From Rhipicephalus microplus (lineage: Eukaryota; Arthropoda; Arachnida; Ixodida; Ixodidae), in contig NC_134707.1 in assembly GCF_043290135.1 (NCBI RefSeq), positions 68,377,906 through 68,441,905 on the forward strand: DNA of 64,000 nt. The letters are read 5' to 3'. Below the pieces are notes generated by a model that did no database searches, was not told the DNA's origin, and saw only the letters and a list, made by a program, of their open reading frames with translations. The translations under genes were made by a program, and so were the position numbers. Shown one piece after another: positions 32,232-44,965 of the stretch; positions within the stretch are counted from its first letter, which is position 1; each line of letters begins with the position of its first letter.

Positions 32232-34735
32232 TGTCAGTGTGATATAGCATATTCATGAAGTATACAGGACTGTTTAGTTGTAATAAGAAGAGACTATACT
32301 ATGCACGAGATGCCAACTCACAGTAATTTGGAAAGAACTTTGACATGGTATTGAATTTTCTGACCTACCGTACATTCATTCACGCATGGTACCGGAATCT
32401 CGCCGGCTGCAATCAGTCTTGTACTCTAGCATAAATTATCTTTGGAAGTTTTTGGTAGCTATGGCAAAAGACTAGATATTCTGTACTAATGAAGACAAGC
32501 AACGTTTATTGCCAGCTCGCAATGGTGATTAGGAGCATTTTTTTGTGCTAATACAGTGTGCTCCAGCTAACTTTAATGAGTGTTCAAAATATGCCGACAC
32601 AATAAATTACGACGCCACCAAATGCATGTTGCTTAAAGTTGTCTGGAGTGAATCAGACTATTTTTGGATTCAGATCAAATGTTTAAATAGACCATTTTAG
32701 CAAACTTCTTAAGCAACATTGATGGGTCAAGAATTTCAACAAGAAAGTTGTACATTGATCTGCAAACTGTCCGATAAGACAGTTTAATAATTTGTATGTG
32801 TTAGTTATCAGTGTTTTTCTGCTAACTACAAATGGCCGCAAATTACAAAGATATATAACGTGTCAAAGCCTGTGGCTCACCTACGTGCACCGTGATTCAG
32901 GTGCTCCCTAACGTTCCGCCTACAATCTGTACGCTTCGTTTTCATGACAGTGAAAAGCAGTCACAACGGTTATTTATTTTGTGGCTGATAGCGAAAAGTG
33001 TTAATCGCGAAGCCACTACTATTGTTGCGGCCCAGACGAGACATCACAATCAGGAAACTGGGTCGTTCGTGCGCCTAACGTTAGGGAACACTAGAATCAT
33101 TGCGCACACTGGCATGCGAGCGGGCTTGTCGCATGGTATTTTGTGCATCGCGCGGGCTTTTGCAGTTGGTAGGAAAGCTTTAAAAACTAACAGATGTAAA
33201 GCTCCAAACTGTCTAGTCCGACGCTTTGGACACTGATGAAGAACTTTCTCATTGGAATGTCCAGCCCATTTTCGTTGCTGAGAAAGTTAGGTAATAAAAG
33301 TGCCTAATTAGGCAATTATTCAGAACACAGAGAATAGTCTGACTCACTACAGGAAACACTCACCAACATGCATTTATTGACGTCATCATTGCATGTGTCA
33401 GCATATTTTAATCTTTGGCTAAAGATAGTTGGGGCACCCTGTATATAAGACCCGGCTGTATAGTTTTGAAAGTCTGTTGCGTTCAAAGTGTAATGCTGTG
33501 GAGACGTTGAGGGTCATAATACGTCAAGTGCTTCATATCAATAAGTTCTGTAGCGGAAAAAAAAATTGGCTGAGTATGACTCACTTTGGATCTTATTTCT
33601 TTTTCGCTTGTGATAGTTGTTGGTGCAGCCTACTTTTACTGGCTTAAACACTAACACTTGTTTGCTTAAACACGTGTTTTAATGCTGCCATATTTTATAA
33701 ATATGCGCCATTAAACGTCGCTATTCATCTTAAAGGTACACTTGAATATTCTCAACCAAACCGTAATACAACGAAATTAGAAAGGTGTGATTATCCGGTC
33801 TCTTTTAATTACATATAGAAACAAAGATTGAATACAATGCAAAACATAGGATAGGAGTGTTATGTTGATAAAATACGTTTCCACGCATTATGAATGTGAA
33901 AACATACCATGACAGGGGCAGAAGGCGACCGTACAGGGACTGTATCTATGGCAATCCGACATTCTACGAAAAATATGCACTTCTAATGAACACTACCTTA
34001 GGCGAGAAATAAACGCACTGCTTGACTGATTATGCTGACGCATCGAACGAAATAAACTTTGTTTCTCAATCCTCCCGTGGGGTTGGATTAGGAAGAACAT
34101 CCTTTGTTGGGATATTATTATACCCATTACAGCTATTACAATACTATACGTCCGCTATGCCTGTCACGTTCTACTCGTTCTGTTGAAGTCTTTGCAATAG
34201 TGGTTCAGTCTACTGGAGCTCAAATGACGCGGCTTTGGTATTGCAGCTAATCGAAACTGCTTGCGTGGTTCTTTATACATTTAAAAAATAAATGTTAAGA
34301 TTTGAAACGGTGACCGCATTGCGAGAAGTGACATTATAGACATTTTTGGTTCTATACCAATGCTAGGCTACGTACTTTTCCGATTGACAATCCACAAGAA
34401 TCACCCCGTCACTTGCATTGTAGTTTGGTAAGGAGACTCACTGCTTGGAGATAAGATTTTTTGGCGATCCATGGAATTAGTTCTTGTTTTATCCTACTGC
34501 TACGTGGATATAAGAAGACATGTAGAGAAAACCGAAGTTGGATATGACCAACTCGGTGCCGCAACAATCTAAGGTGGTAAATGCCTGCTCTTGCAAATAT
34601 GTTTTTCAACGCAACTTCATTTTTATTCAGCATCTAGTTCTTCCTTGTGTTAAATAAGTGTACACTCCTGATTAACATGCATCCGATGTAACTTTCTCTT
34701 CAACCACTACCACGTAATTTGGGTTACGTTAATTA
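32232..34735. other. No gene recognised
   Basis: AT-rich sequence. The 114-codon frame at 32892-33236 has no recognisable domain. CCCTAACGTT near 32908 and its reverse complement near 33078 form a weak inverted pair. Confidence 0.35.
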
Positions 34736-34739
34736 TGTT

Positions 34740-35160
34740 GGGAAGTGCATCTTAGCGTACTGCAGGAGTTGAGCGTTTTCATCTACGCCCTCATTTTTCT
34801 ATTCACATAAATCCGGGTGCTCTCGTGACTGTGTCATTTTGAGTAGACCAAAATTACTGTGCGAGGCTGAGAGGCCGGACGGATGGGCCGGTTTGCTCAT
34901 GACACGAATAACTTGAAAATGTTATTGTCTACAATGTCAAAGAAATTTTGCCAGACACGGGTAGTACATTGCTATAAAACGGACCGCAGTACGCGGGTAT
35001 GCGCCACCACTGACTTCCAATTTATATCTGTCCAGAAACAGCGAGAACACACAATGATGAATAATTGTGAGTGTGAAGAAAAACACCAAGCCTGGTTGGA
35101 AGCTGCAGCACACTCGCAGCAAAAGCTGGAAGAACAGTCTTTCTGGAGCTATTTAAAAAA
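34740..35160 (+). repeat. Interspersed repeat family, copy C (partial)
   Basis: TCTTAGCGTACTGCAGG, CCGGGTGCTCTCGTGACTG, GAGTAGACCAAAATTA and CGCGGGTATGCGCCACCACTGA align with the first half of copies A and B in order and orientation. The second half is missing or unrecognisable. Confidence 0.55.
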
Positions 35161-36352
35161 AAGTCTTTGAGTTAATGCGCAAAACGCACTCGCAGAATAC
35201 CGACTGCGTCATGAATTGTCGTAACTTCGGCGTAGCAGGGGCCATTGCTTTTAACATATTTCGTCATTTTTAGGAGAAGCGCGGAACACTCATCACAATT
35301 GCAAAAATTTTATGTGCAGTATTTTTCAATGCGGAGACTGAAGCTTTTGAATGGGCTGATTGATTTGACAAACCTGTCGTTACGCAATGGGCATACTGTG
35401 TGACGACTGGTAGTTTCTTTGCTGTTCTGAAACGCTTCATCATTTATACTAACGCGATTCTCCTCACGACGTTAAGCCTGCATAGGGTCAGTTTGCAGTG
35501 AAGTGTGAAGCAATGAAGTTTTAACCATTGGAGTGGCTTAGTGCTACACTGAACTGGCACAAACGAGAGCCGGTTTTGAATGACATTACGTCTCTAATGT
35601 TTTTTTTTACTTAGTTCTTTTCGTTAGTTCACCCGATAGTGGTTACAAACGCCGGTGGCGGCGGCGAAAAACTACTGCACCGAAAACAAGGCTTGTTGTG
35701 CTGGCATAACATCTTTCGCTGCAAAAATCAGTATGTACGCCAAAGAAATGCTCAGCCTATTCCGCCATGCCAACAAAACAAATGTCACTACAACAATGCT
35801 TATAAGTTGGTTCCATAGGCACAAGTCTGTGGACTGCCAGATGTGTATTATGCAGTCGCTCTCTAAAAAGCTTCTTGCGCGTCCGAATTTTAGGCAAGCC
35901 ATCTTTCGAAAATTCGTGCACCAAAGGAATGTCCTTGTAGCCCCAAAAGAACACTCCTTGTACTATACTCTTGTAGCCTTTGCGGAAACTTTACTTGCAT
36001 AAGGAGGCGGGCTGTTGCAGATTTCGTGTTATATTGCAATGCTAACAGCTGCATGTTTGGGTCCTGACCACAGCACTAAGACACAGCTTACGAAAGCACG
36101 TTCTTCTTTTGTGACAGTTTAGTAATTTCTTTGGACATTACACACTTGCAGAGGTCGCACCGGGGAAACGAAGAAGCGTGGCCTTGAATCTCCAGGCAAT
36201 TGGTGGTTACCTTCTAGGCTTACAAGGTTAATGAAAGAAATTATCCACTGATTGTTTTAACCTCCATGAACAATTCGAAAGAACTTCTTTCACATTTTAC
36301 AGTTTATCATGGTACCATATAAAGATGTAACGCTAAACGGCAGTCCTTAGAA
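35161..36352. other. No gene recognised
   Basis: The 115-codon frame at 35655-36002 has no domain or signal peptide and is opposed by equally long frames on the other strand. Confidence 0.35.
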
Positions 36353-36621
36353 TACACTCTAAAAAAAGAGCGAGTAAGAAGGGTGTCTTTTTGTCCCACA
36401 ACAATAATCGTAATCTATATTGCGTTCCATCCTTGTGCTATCGCCCCGCGCCCGGTACATTGCGGTCACGATCGACATGCCCATTATCAGGGTTACATTG
36501 CATTCTCGATAGGGAAGTGGCCAGCGCCGAGTTTTCAAGAAAGGAAGCGCACGCAAGCCTGATGACGACTATTGTTATGCGACAAAAAGACACCCTTTTT
36601 ACACTATATTTTTAAGATGTA
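36353..36621. mobile_element. MITE with long terminal inverted repeats
   Basis: The left end (TACACTCTAAAAA ... GGGTGTCTTTTTGTC) matches the reverse complement of the right end (TACATCTTAAAAA ... GGGTGTCTTTTTGTC) over about 60 bp with substitutions, through to the inner AACAATA. The element is about 269 bp, without coding capacity. The TA at both tips fits a Tc1/mariner-type TA target, but this is inference. Confidence 0.7.
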
Positions 36622-38340
36622 AGAGACAGGTCAGCTTTTAAAAAGTTTGCTTTCTCGGTTCACTGGAAGTCTGGAAGTCATTCGACGCATTTGGCATTTC
36701 AACTCGTGGTGGACACCGTGTTGACAGGCTTGAAGGAAAATATTTGCACTGTCTACTAGGATGGCATAACTGTCTACGCATCAAACATTGATGAACACCT
36801 TTGACTTTATGAAACAGTGCTTCAAGTATTCGGGTAACGTGTGTTAATAATAATGTAATTTGGGTATCATGTCCGAAAACCAGCCTGAAGCATCTCAATG
36901 AAGGTAAGGGTAGAACAATCAAAGTGTTGCTTTGAATACGACAATGTTGTCTTAGTAAACGTTATTAGCAGCTTAGTGAACTTCAAGTAAACCTCATAGT
37001 AAACACAACAAACTTTTAGGTCGCGCAGCACAATAGAGCCTCCGGCTTAGGGAAATGCCTTTCAACGCCGTATGCAAACTATCAAAAAACCACTCTGATG
37101 TTGACAGCATTCGCTCAGCACCCGATAACATTTTCCAAATGACAAACTTGACGAAGACAGCTTCTTGGAAGCCTTGAAAGCTGGGCACTTCACCGAACAA
37201 CGTCAACTTAATATTGAGCTGCAAAATGGGGAAGTATATGTGAAACGCAAAGCAACGGTTGTCCCTTGGTGCTCAGGTGGCACTTGTAATGGCGGGGTCC
37301 ATCTTCGACGTGTTTTCGTAACACAAATAATTTCGCGACTGTGCACAATGTTTGATTATAAAGATCACAAAGAAGTTTTTTTTGCCAAGTGATCAGGTTT
37401 CGTCAACAGAAGTTGGACTGAATATTTCTTGGTTCCTGAAGCGAGAGACGCTTGCGTGGCTGCTGACACTTAAGAAAGCCGTTGAAACGTGTCCTTTTTA
37501 TCTTGCGGCTTTCTCTCGCAGTGCTATTGGTCGGCGGAGTTATGTCAGCATCTGCGAGAAGTAAAAGTAAAGTGAAGTAAATTATTATGACCACGGCATT
37601 TGCTCCTGCAATGCGTCATTGCTACGGATGTGTCCCATTCTGCACGTTCCGAAGGAGTTGACTGCAATTTTGTCAACGCCTTTATGCGCTGAGTGTTGGC
37701 AACCTTAGTCCAAACGGTGTTAAATAACACTGAATAGCTCTGTTGCACACATCTGTCTCGTCTTGCTGTAAAACCATGTACTCCACTTGCGCTCTCAGCG
37801 AGCAAAATGTCGACTGGGCTGAAGAGGATACTTCAGGAACGAATTACTGTAAGACCACACAATTTTCTTCCGTCCAAGAACTACTACTCGACGTGAATGA
37901 CAGATGTAAAAACCAAAACATGTGTGAGTAAAGGTACGATTATATAAAGGCTGTTAACCAGGAAAACAAATGAAAAGGAGGCAACGCTAAAAATACGCCT
38001 GATAATTAGATCACCAATCAATGAAAAATATTGTGGGAAAACCAACCGTACCCACCACGCTGCATAGTAGCGGTAGTATTACGTAAATGTTGCGTAATTA
38101 GGTACAATTTGGGAATGTTTAGTTTTTATTTTGTCTTTATATTTATTAACTGAAGGAGAAGCATTGCATTCAACCACTGGTGAAACGCGGATGATGCGTT
38201 GTGCCAGACTGCTGGTTTCACGTACTGTTACTTCTATTGCCTACACTCGTTGAGCGAATTGTCAGGTCAAGCAAAAACCGAATATGCCCTTCTCTGAATT
38301 CTAAACGCACTATCCAGGGCAGTGAATGGTTGTGCAGTGA
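36622..38340. other. No gene recognised
   Basis: AT-rich sequence with short frames only; no element recognised. Confidence 0.35.
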
Positions 38341-38344
38341 TAGC

Positions 38345-38580
38345 AGTCGGTGTTTACTAGCAGACGCTGCCTGCGTCAGCCTTGTAAAGCGAGAAAGAAA
38401 AGGGGAGGGACAGTAGGCACAATATCAACGCCGACTAAATTTCACTTAGTCGGCGTAGACGATATGCCAGCATGTGGCATGAGACCACTAACGCGAGCAC
38501 GCGCAGCTGGGTTATCGATGACTTCGCCGACGCCAGATTTGTCAGTAGGTGCGACGTTAAAATGCTCCATGCTTAAAATA
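38345..38580 (+). repeat. Interspersed repeat, paralogous to 1440-1640
   Basis: It has the same ends as the first copy. It contains an additional perfect 11-bp inverted repeat (38428-38438 and 38446-38456, ACGCCGACTAA) with a 7-base spacer that the first copy lacks. Confidence 0.55.
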
Positions 38581-38859
38581 AATACATAAAAACAAAATAA
38601 ATATTGGCCCCACCTGCCCGAAAATAATCGTGAGGAAATGCGAATGCATTGGGTAGAGCCCATGAAGGCGTTTTGCACGTCAGAACCTATCGTCTTTGTT
38701 CACCTTTGTCACTTGCCATGCGTAACCGAAAGAATAAACGAGAAATAAAAGAAGGCTAAGGAAATGAATGACCACTTCACGTCTCCTTTCCTAGACGGCG
38801 TTACCCTCCCGCCACTCTCTAAAGTGCCGCTACTCTCCGGTTGGCGTCTCCGCGCACTT

Positions 38860-39118
38860 TTCTTGAGTGCGCGGAGAACGAGTGCCTCTGTCAGTCTCCG
38901 GGATAGGCGCCGTACGTGGCGGTTCGTTAGTGGGACATAGACGAAGCAGAGCGGCGGGTGCGTTGAAGACGCGCTCGGCTTCATTGACTCGCCTCTTGTC
39001 AGTGTTACCCGCGTGCCGTTTGCATTCTCGAACAAGATCAGATGCTTGAACGCATGCACTGACGGATGGACGCACGGATGGATCGACGGATGGACGTTTC
39101 GCCCCACTCATCATCATT
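38860..39118 (-). repeat. Repeat with TCCGTC minisatellite, partner of 7020-7250
   Basis: On the minus strand it begins GAATGATGATGAGTGGGGCGAA, then CGTCCATCCGTCGATCC and CATCCGTGCGTCCATCCG, the same layout as 7028 onward. Further inward a GC-rich block (38870-39040) gives open frames on both strands without domains. Confidence 0.55.
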
Positions 39119-41029
39119 CACTTCCTGGATACGCTGTGATTTTTTTTCTTACACCGTGAAGCCAATAGCGCCATTCACCACACCTATAAACAACCATCTA
39201 ATCGGGTAGGTTGGACATGACTGAATAAACATCATATTTCCGGTGTTTTATTTCGCACTGAAACCGTACCTAACTGCACCGCTCTGTAGTAAGACTGCAC
39301 ACGGGTACTAAGATACAAATAATAAAAGTAGGATGTATTTTGCGACGGTTTATTATCAATTGAAAGCGCAAAGATAATGGAAGGCAACACAATTATACAT
39401 ATGCAATCGCTTTCAAGGTCATTTACACCGTGCTATATAATGTGCCCAGGACATAAGCATGTGTTTCCACACATACTGAAGCGTATGTGTGCCGTGTGTA
39501 TGTGTTTATGGACGTGTAGGCTTAAGTATGCCTATTCAAGCTATTTCTTTTACAGCCCGCCTACGACTAGTTTAACTGAGAGTTCTTCCGAACCACCTCC
39601 TTTAGTATACTGCTCTGTCACATCACTCTGCGAAATAAAGGAAGAAAAGCTGTACCAAGGTTCCTTCTATAGAGGAGTAACTAACCTGTCATAGCTATGT
39701 CTCACTTCATGAGGTAATTGTAAAGTTATTCCAGTTTTCGCGGTTACTGTTCAAGGAAACAACAGTGATTTGGGGCAAAAGAAGTGACATAATGGTTGTA
39801 TTGATCAGCATTTTGAACGGCGTCTAGGCGCGCAATCAGATGTACAGTTGACATGCAAGCATGCTATTCGCAAATAAATTGCCGAAAATTCAGAGAAAGC
39901 ACGCAGTATTCCAACTTATGACCACACAACAAGCATTCGCGTGCACCAACTACTATACCACACCAGGCTACGGTACCGTATGGAAGGAAACAGGTTTAGG
40001 TTGGCGCCGATAAGTCGTTTGCACGTGGTGCGAACAATCCTGTGGTTACTCCAAAAAGGGCGCTTTTCTCTAAAAGGAAGAAAGCGCATTTCGTACTGTA
40101 AGTGTGCTCTCTTTTGCACATATTTTGTCTTTTGTACTAGCAAGCACCCTTTTTGGTTAAACTGAGCAGTCATTTGGGAAACCTTTTCACAGGGTAGCGT
40201 TGTATAACAAAAGATAATCGCACCTACGACGTATGAAGTAAGTGCTTTAAAGAAACAGCTGCTTCAACTTATTGTCTATATTTTGACTTACGTATATAAA
40301 AAGCCTTCTTGAATATGCTATTTGATCGATTTGCTTGAGCTATTCGAAGCGACAGTGCATAACGCACAATCCTGCTGGCACAGTTAACATAGGTGTTATA
40401 AATGGCATGCTTGTCTTCATATTACGCCGCAGCTGTTCATCGAAAACTAGTGGCACGTTATTAGGAATGGCGTAGCAAAAAATGCATTGAAACGATGAAT
40501 AATAAAAGTATAGCGTGAAGAGTAAGTCATTACATAAACGAGCATGAGAAGGAGTGCTACCTGCAGAACGCTAAAAGTGTGCTTTTAAAGCAGATTTTAA
40601 GAATGTACATATCAATGCCGGAATGTACGCTAAGACAGGTTTGTCTTTCAGCTAACCCAATACGATGGAGGCATTTCGCCTAGATGTTGTACACTTGCTG
40701 GGCTTTTTTTATTATCTCTCTATGTTACATTTTGTACAAGGTAAGTATTTTTCCTCTGCTAATAGCAACATATAGCTTAACTAAGTAGCAAGTACAGGCC
40801 GAAGCACAACCTTGTCAAGGTTTGTCTATTTCGCGTTATACTTAGAAGCCATTTATTGCGCACCACTAAAGGGATTTGAATATGGTTGGTTTGCCAATAC
40901 CTCCACCAAAAATCGAAGTGTACTGTTAGACCTACTTTGCTTTGAGCAGCAGCATCAACATATTTATATAGGAGGAATTTTGATGATGATGATGATTCGA
41001 GACAATCGTTTGGACAATCTGCACATAGC
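39119..41029. other. No gene; one inverted repeat
   Basis: There are no supported genes. CCAAAAAGGGCGCTT (40051-40065) and AAGCACCCTTTTTGG (40142-40156) form a 15-bp inverted pair with one mismatch, perhaps the ends of a tiny MITE. Confidence 0.35.
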
Positions 41030-41394
<365 letters not shown>

Positions 41395-41395
<1 letters not shown>

Positions 41396-42680
41396 TTGAA
41401 ACTCATGGCATGAATGTGTTGATTTGCGTTGTCTGCATTCATGGTCCTGCAGCTCTTGCAGTAGTTTCGTTCACACGCCATTTTGCAAAACTCGTATATA
41501 ATGACATGATTGCATTGCGAACACAAGCGACAGACCCTAACATAAAAATCGTGACATGCGTGTCTTGTAATAACATGACTACATGTCACGCTCTTGATGA
41601 GCTGGCAGGCGTTTCGCTAGCTTCACTTATACGAGATTTGGTATTGCAGGACGTGAATGGATGACGAAGGTATGATACTGGTGTAAACATGATAAAAATG
41701 AGATGCGTGTCATGTGACAATATGACTACAAGCTACACTCATGACGCACTCGCGATGGTTTCGCTAGCTTCACACGTATCAAAATCGGTATTACGTGACG
41801 CGAACGGACGACATAGGTAAATGACGTATCCAAACATGATAATCACGAATGGCTTGTCATGTAACAACATGACTACATGCCACACTCATGATGCGCTCGT
41901 GGCTATTTCGCTAGCTTCATATATGGCGAACTTGAACTTACGTGACGCAAACAGATGACGAAGGTATTTGACTTGTGCAAACATGATTATCATGAGATGC
42001 TTGTCACGTGAGAACATGACTACATGCCGCAGTCAAGGTTTCAAGAGATTTCGACCTGACGCGGTGCGCGTGCTCACCGGCGTTCATTTCGTCGCGTCAC
42101 GCCAGCGTTGCCACGCCAGGCACCGGTCCTGCCATATACTCGCAGGCGCGCTCCACACGGCGTTGCCTTGACGCATGCACGTTTCAGCGCCTCCAGCGTT
42201 CCTCCGTCACGAAAAGAGAGAGACGCAGTGTTGTCTGGGTAATACAATTACGCAAATTTTGCGCCGGTTGCCATCGGGCCACCCCGACGGACGCTGGTCA
42301 TGCCGGTCGCACCTGGCGTCAAACTAGAGCGTGCTCGCGTTTTGCTAATGTAGCATCGCTGGGCCCAGCTTGCGCGTGCGCCAATGCTACATTGAAGTAT
42401 ATAATTGGGCCTTCTTGATAATCTCGCGGCCGTTTTCCTAGCTCCACATATACCAAAATTGGGGTTATGTGACGTCAATAAATGACGAAATATATGAGTG
42501 GTGCAAACATCATAATCCTGCCAGGCGTGTCATGTGAGAACATGGCAGCATACCTCGCTAATAGCGAGTTCTCGGTCGTTTCGCTCGGTCCACAATTTGG
42601 TATCACGTAACGTGAATCGATGAAGGTAAATGACACATTAAAACATAATAAGTATGACAAGAAAGTCATGCCTGGCATAA
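41395..42680 (+). repeat. Satellite-like tandem array, monomer 147 bp, interrupted
   Basis: TTTCGCTAG recurs at about 41612, 41759 and 41906 (147-bp steps), each followed by a CGTGACGCGAA..GA.GAC segment and AACATGA. A more diverged unit lies to the left, and further units follow at 42421-42680. Between about 42030 and 42420 the array is broken by GC-rich unrelated sequence. Same family as 8930-9620, opposite orientation. Confidence 0.75.
42030..42420. other. GC-rich insert within the satellite array
   Basis: It differs in composition from the monomers on both sides. It contains the inverted pair AATGTAGCAT and ATGCTACATT around a GGGCCC palindrome (42346-42395). No gene or known element is recognised. 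Confidence 0.45.
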
Positions 42681-42753
42681 TTTAGCTCCACCTCATAACG
42701 TTGTGCGGATCTTAAAGGGACATATCAACATTTTTCATTCGTGCTTCGCATAT

Positions 42754-42786
42754 TGCCACGTTCCATTTCTCAAGTTTTGTTATCGC
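42754..42786 (+). repeat. Gypsy 5' LTR remnant (33 bp)
   Basis: It matches the first 33 bases of the 3' LTR at 44573 (CATTTCTCAAGTTTTGTTAT), then similarity stops abruptly at the deletion junction. Confidence 0.85.
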
Positions 42787-42829
42787 GAGGGCTGACGAAC
42801 TTGAAAGAGGGTTGACGGACTTGAAAGGG

Positions 42830-44440
42830 TTATTAGTTACGCCAGCCGATCGCTATCCAAAGCAGAAGCGAATTATTCCACAACCGAAAAGGAGTGCCTC
42901 GCCATCATCTGGGCTACGTCAAAATTTCGCCCCTACCTTTACGGCAGGCCCTTCAAAGTTGTGAGCGACCTCTACAACTTGTGTTGGCTAGCCACCTTGA
43001 AGTACCCTTCAGGTCGCCTCGCACGATAGAGCCCGAGACTTCAAGAATACGACATTACCGTCGTTTAAAAGTCCGGCAAGAAACACTCAGACGCCGACTG
43101 TCTATCTCGTGCGCCTGTCGACCAACCACCACCCGACGACCCGGATGACGACTACATCTTAGGAACGATAACTACCGACGACTTCGCTGAACGACAGCGG
43201 GCCGACCCGGAACTTAAGGCCCTAATAGAATACCTCGAAGGCAGGACTGCCGAAGTCCCGAAGGTATTCAAGCGCGCACTTTCGTCGTTCTTCCTGCGAA
43301 ACGGTCTTCTCCAAAAGAAAAAAACTTTTCACCGCTTCGAGCCAAGTACCTCCTTGTGGTGCCTTCAGCTCTGCGACCAGAACTCCTGCAGGCCCTGCAC
43401 GACGATCCAACAGCAGGGCACCTCGGTGTTTCTCGCACGCTCGCGAGGATACAAGAAAGGTACTATTGGCCACGTATTACCACCGACGTCACTCGTTATG
43501 TGAGGACATGTCGGGACTGTCAACGACGCAAGACACCACCGACAAAGCCGGCGGGACTTCTGCAGCCAACTGAACCACCTCACCGACCCTTCCAGCAGAT
43601 TGGTATGGACTTACTGGGGCCGTTCCTGACGTCGGTTTCCGGAAAGAAATGGATCGTGGTAGCTACCGACTACCTCACCCGCTACGCCGAGACGAAAGCC
43701 CTGTCACAAGGCACTGAATCCGAGGTAGCTAAGTTCTTTGTCGAAAATATTGTCCTACGTCACGGTGCCCCGGAGGTCCTTTTCACCGACAGAGGAACGG
43801 CATTTACTGCTGACCTAACTCAAGCGATCTTGGCATACAGCCAGACAAACCACCGCCGGACGACAGCGTACCACCCACAGGCGAACGGCCTCACCGAGCG
43901 GCCAAACAAGACGATCGCCGACATGCTGGCAATGTACGTCGATGTCGAACACAAGACGTGGGACGCCATTCTTCCGTACGTGACCTTCGCAAAGAACACG
44001 ACGGTGCAGGAGACGACGCAGATATCTCTATACAAATTGGTCTACGGAAGGAGCCCGGCAACGACGCTCGATGCCATGTTACCCAACGTCACCGACGAAG
44101 AAAACCTCGATGTGAGTGAGTACTTTTAACGCGCCGAAGAAGCCCGACAACTCGCGCATCGCCGCATCAAGAATCAACAGACGAACGACAGCCGCCATCA
44201 CAATATTCGACGACGCTTCGTGGAATACCAGCCAGGTGAACGTGTTTGGGAGTGGACGCCAATACGCCGACGTGGACTAAGTGAAAAACTTCTGCGACGG
44301 TACTTCGAACCGTACAGGGTGGTTCGACGTCTCGGCCTTCTTGATTACGAGGTTGTCGCCGACGGCATCACGAACTCTCAACGACGCCGATCGTGACCTG
44401 AAGTCGTCCATGTCGCGCACCTCAAGCCGTTTCATGCGCG
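42830..44440 (+). pseudogene. pol: Gypsy RNase H end and integrase remnant
   Basis: The first piece (about 42830-43200) has [16 protein letters not shown] and SGKKHSDADCLSRAPVD, the C-terminal half of RNase H, with in-frame stops at 43027-43029 and 43066-43068. After a frame change, 43356-44129 gives 257 codons with GHLGVSRTLARIQERYYWP and C-RDC-QRRK (zinc-binding), MDLLGPF, VLFTDRGTAF and NGLTERPNKT, so the integrase core retains Asp, Asp and Glu. A stop at 44127-44129 precedes the C-terminal part (ERVWEWTPIRRRGLSEK), which continues to about 44440. No active polyprotein is possible. Confidence 0.9.
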
Positions 44441-44572
44441 TTAACAAACTGAAACAGTGTTTTTTGTTTTAATATTGTATCGTAATTTATTCATTGTACT
44501 CTCTTGCATTATTATTGTACCTTCATCTTTATTTAAAACATTGAGACGATGCCTTTTTTTCAGAGGGGGCAA

Positions 44573-44961
44573 GGCCACGTTGCATTTCTCAAGTTTTGTT
44601 ATCGCCCCAAAACACTAAACAATCCTCAGCACAAAACGTGCGCGCAGTTTTCGAGAAGCTTCTGGACTTTAGTAGATCATTTCGATAAGATGACGCCCAC
44701 TCTGCGAACTGCACAGATTATTCTGGAACCTAGGCCACCGCCAGCGATAATGCTAGAACATTCGATGGCAAGAGTATAAATGCCGACGCACTTTGCCGCT
44801 TGTCAGTAGTTTATCGACGGCCGACGCTCCGTTCACCGCTATCAGTCCAAGACTGCTATTGTAATCGGACTTTCCGTTTACCGGGCACAGGTTCGCCCAA
44901 ATAAACAGTTAAATTCCAACGCAAAGTCTCCTGTCTTCGGCCACGTCACGATCCCGTGACA
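44573..44961 (+). repeat. Gypsy 3' LTR (389 bp)
   Basis: It is preceded by the polypurine tract CAGAGGGGGCAAG. It contains a TATA box (AGTATAAATG near 44775) and a polyadenylation signal (AATAAACAG near 44900) about 125 bases later, and ends CCCGTGACA. Confidence 0.9.
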
Positions 44962-44965
44962 ATAT

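Larger units (their letters stand above)
42754..44961 (+). mobile_element. Ty3/Gypsy retrotransposon with large internal deletion
   Basis: The element starts TGCCACGTT at 42754 and ends GTGACA at 44961, with TG...CA ends, flanked by a 4-bp ATAT duplication (42750-42753 and 44962-44965). Only 33 bp of the 5' LTR remain, joined through a short duplicated sequence to the end of RNase H, so gag, protease and reverse transcriptase are missing. Integrase and a complete 3' LTR follow. Integrase amino-acid similarity to the 13152-18781 element is clear but the LTRs are unrelated, so it is a different Gypsy family. Confidence 0.9.

Noticed and set aside
32906..33090. Inverted pair CCCTAACGTT / AACGTTAGGG as MITE ends
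   Set aside because: Only about 10-13 bases match, with no second landmark or target duplication, so chance is likely.
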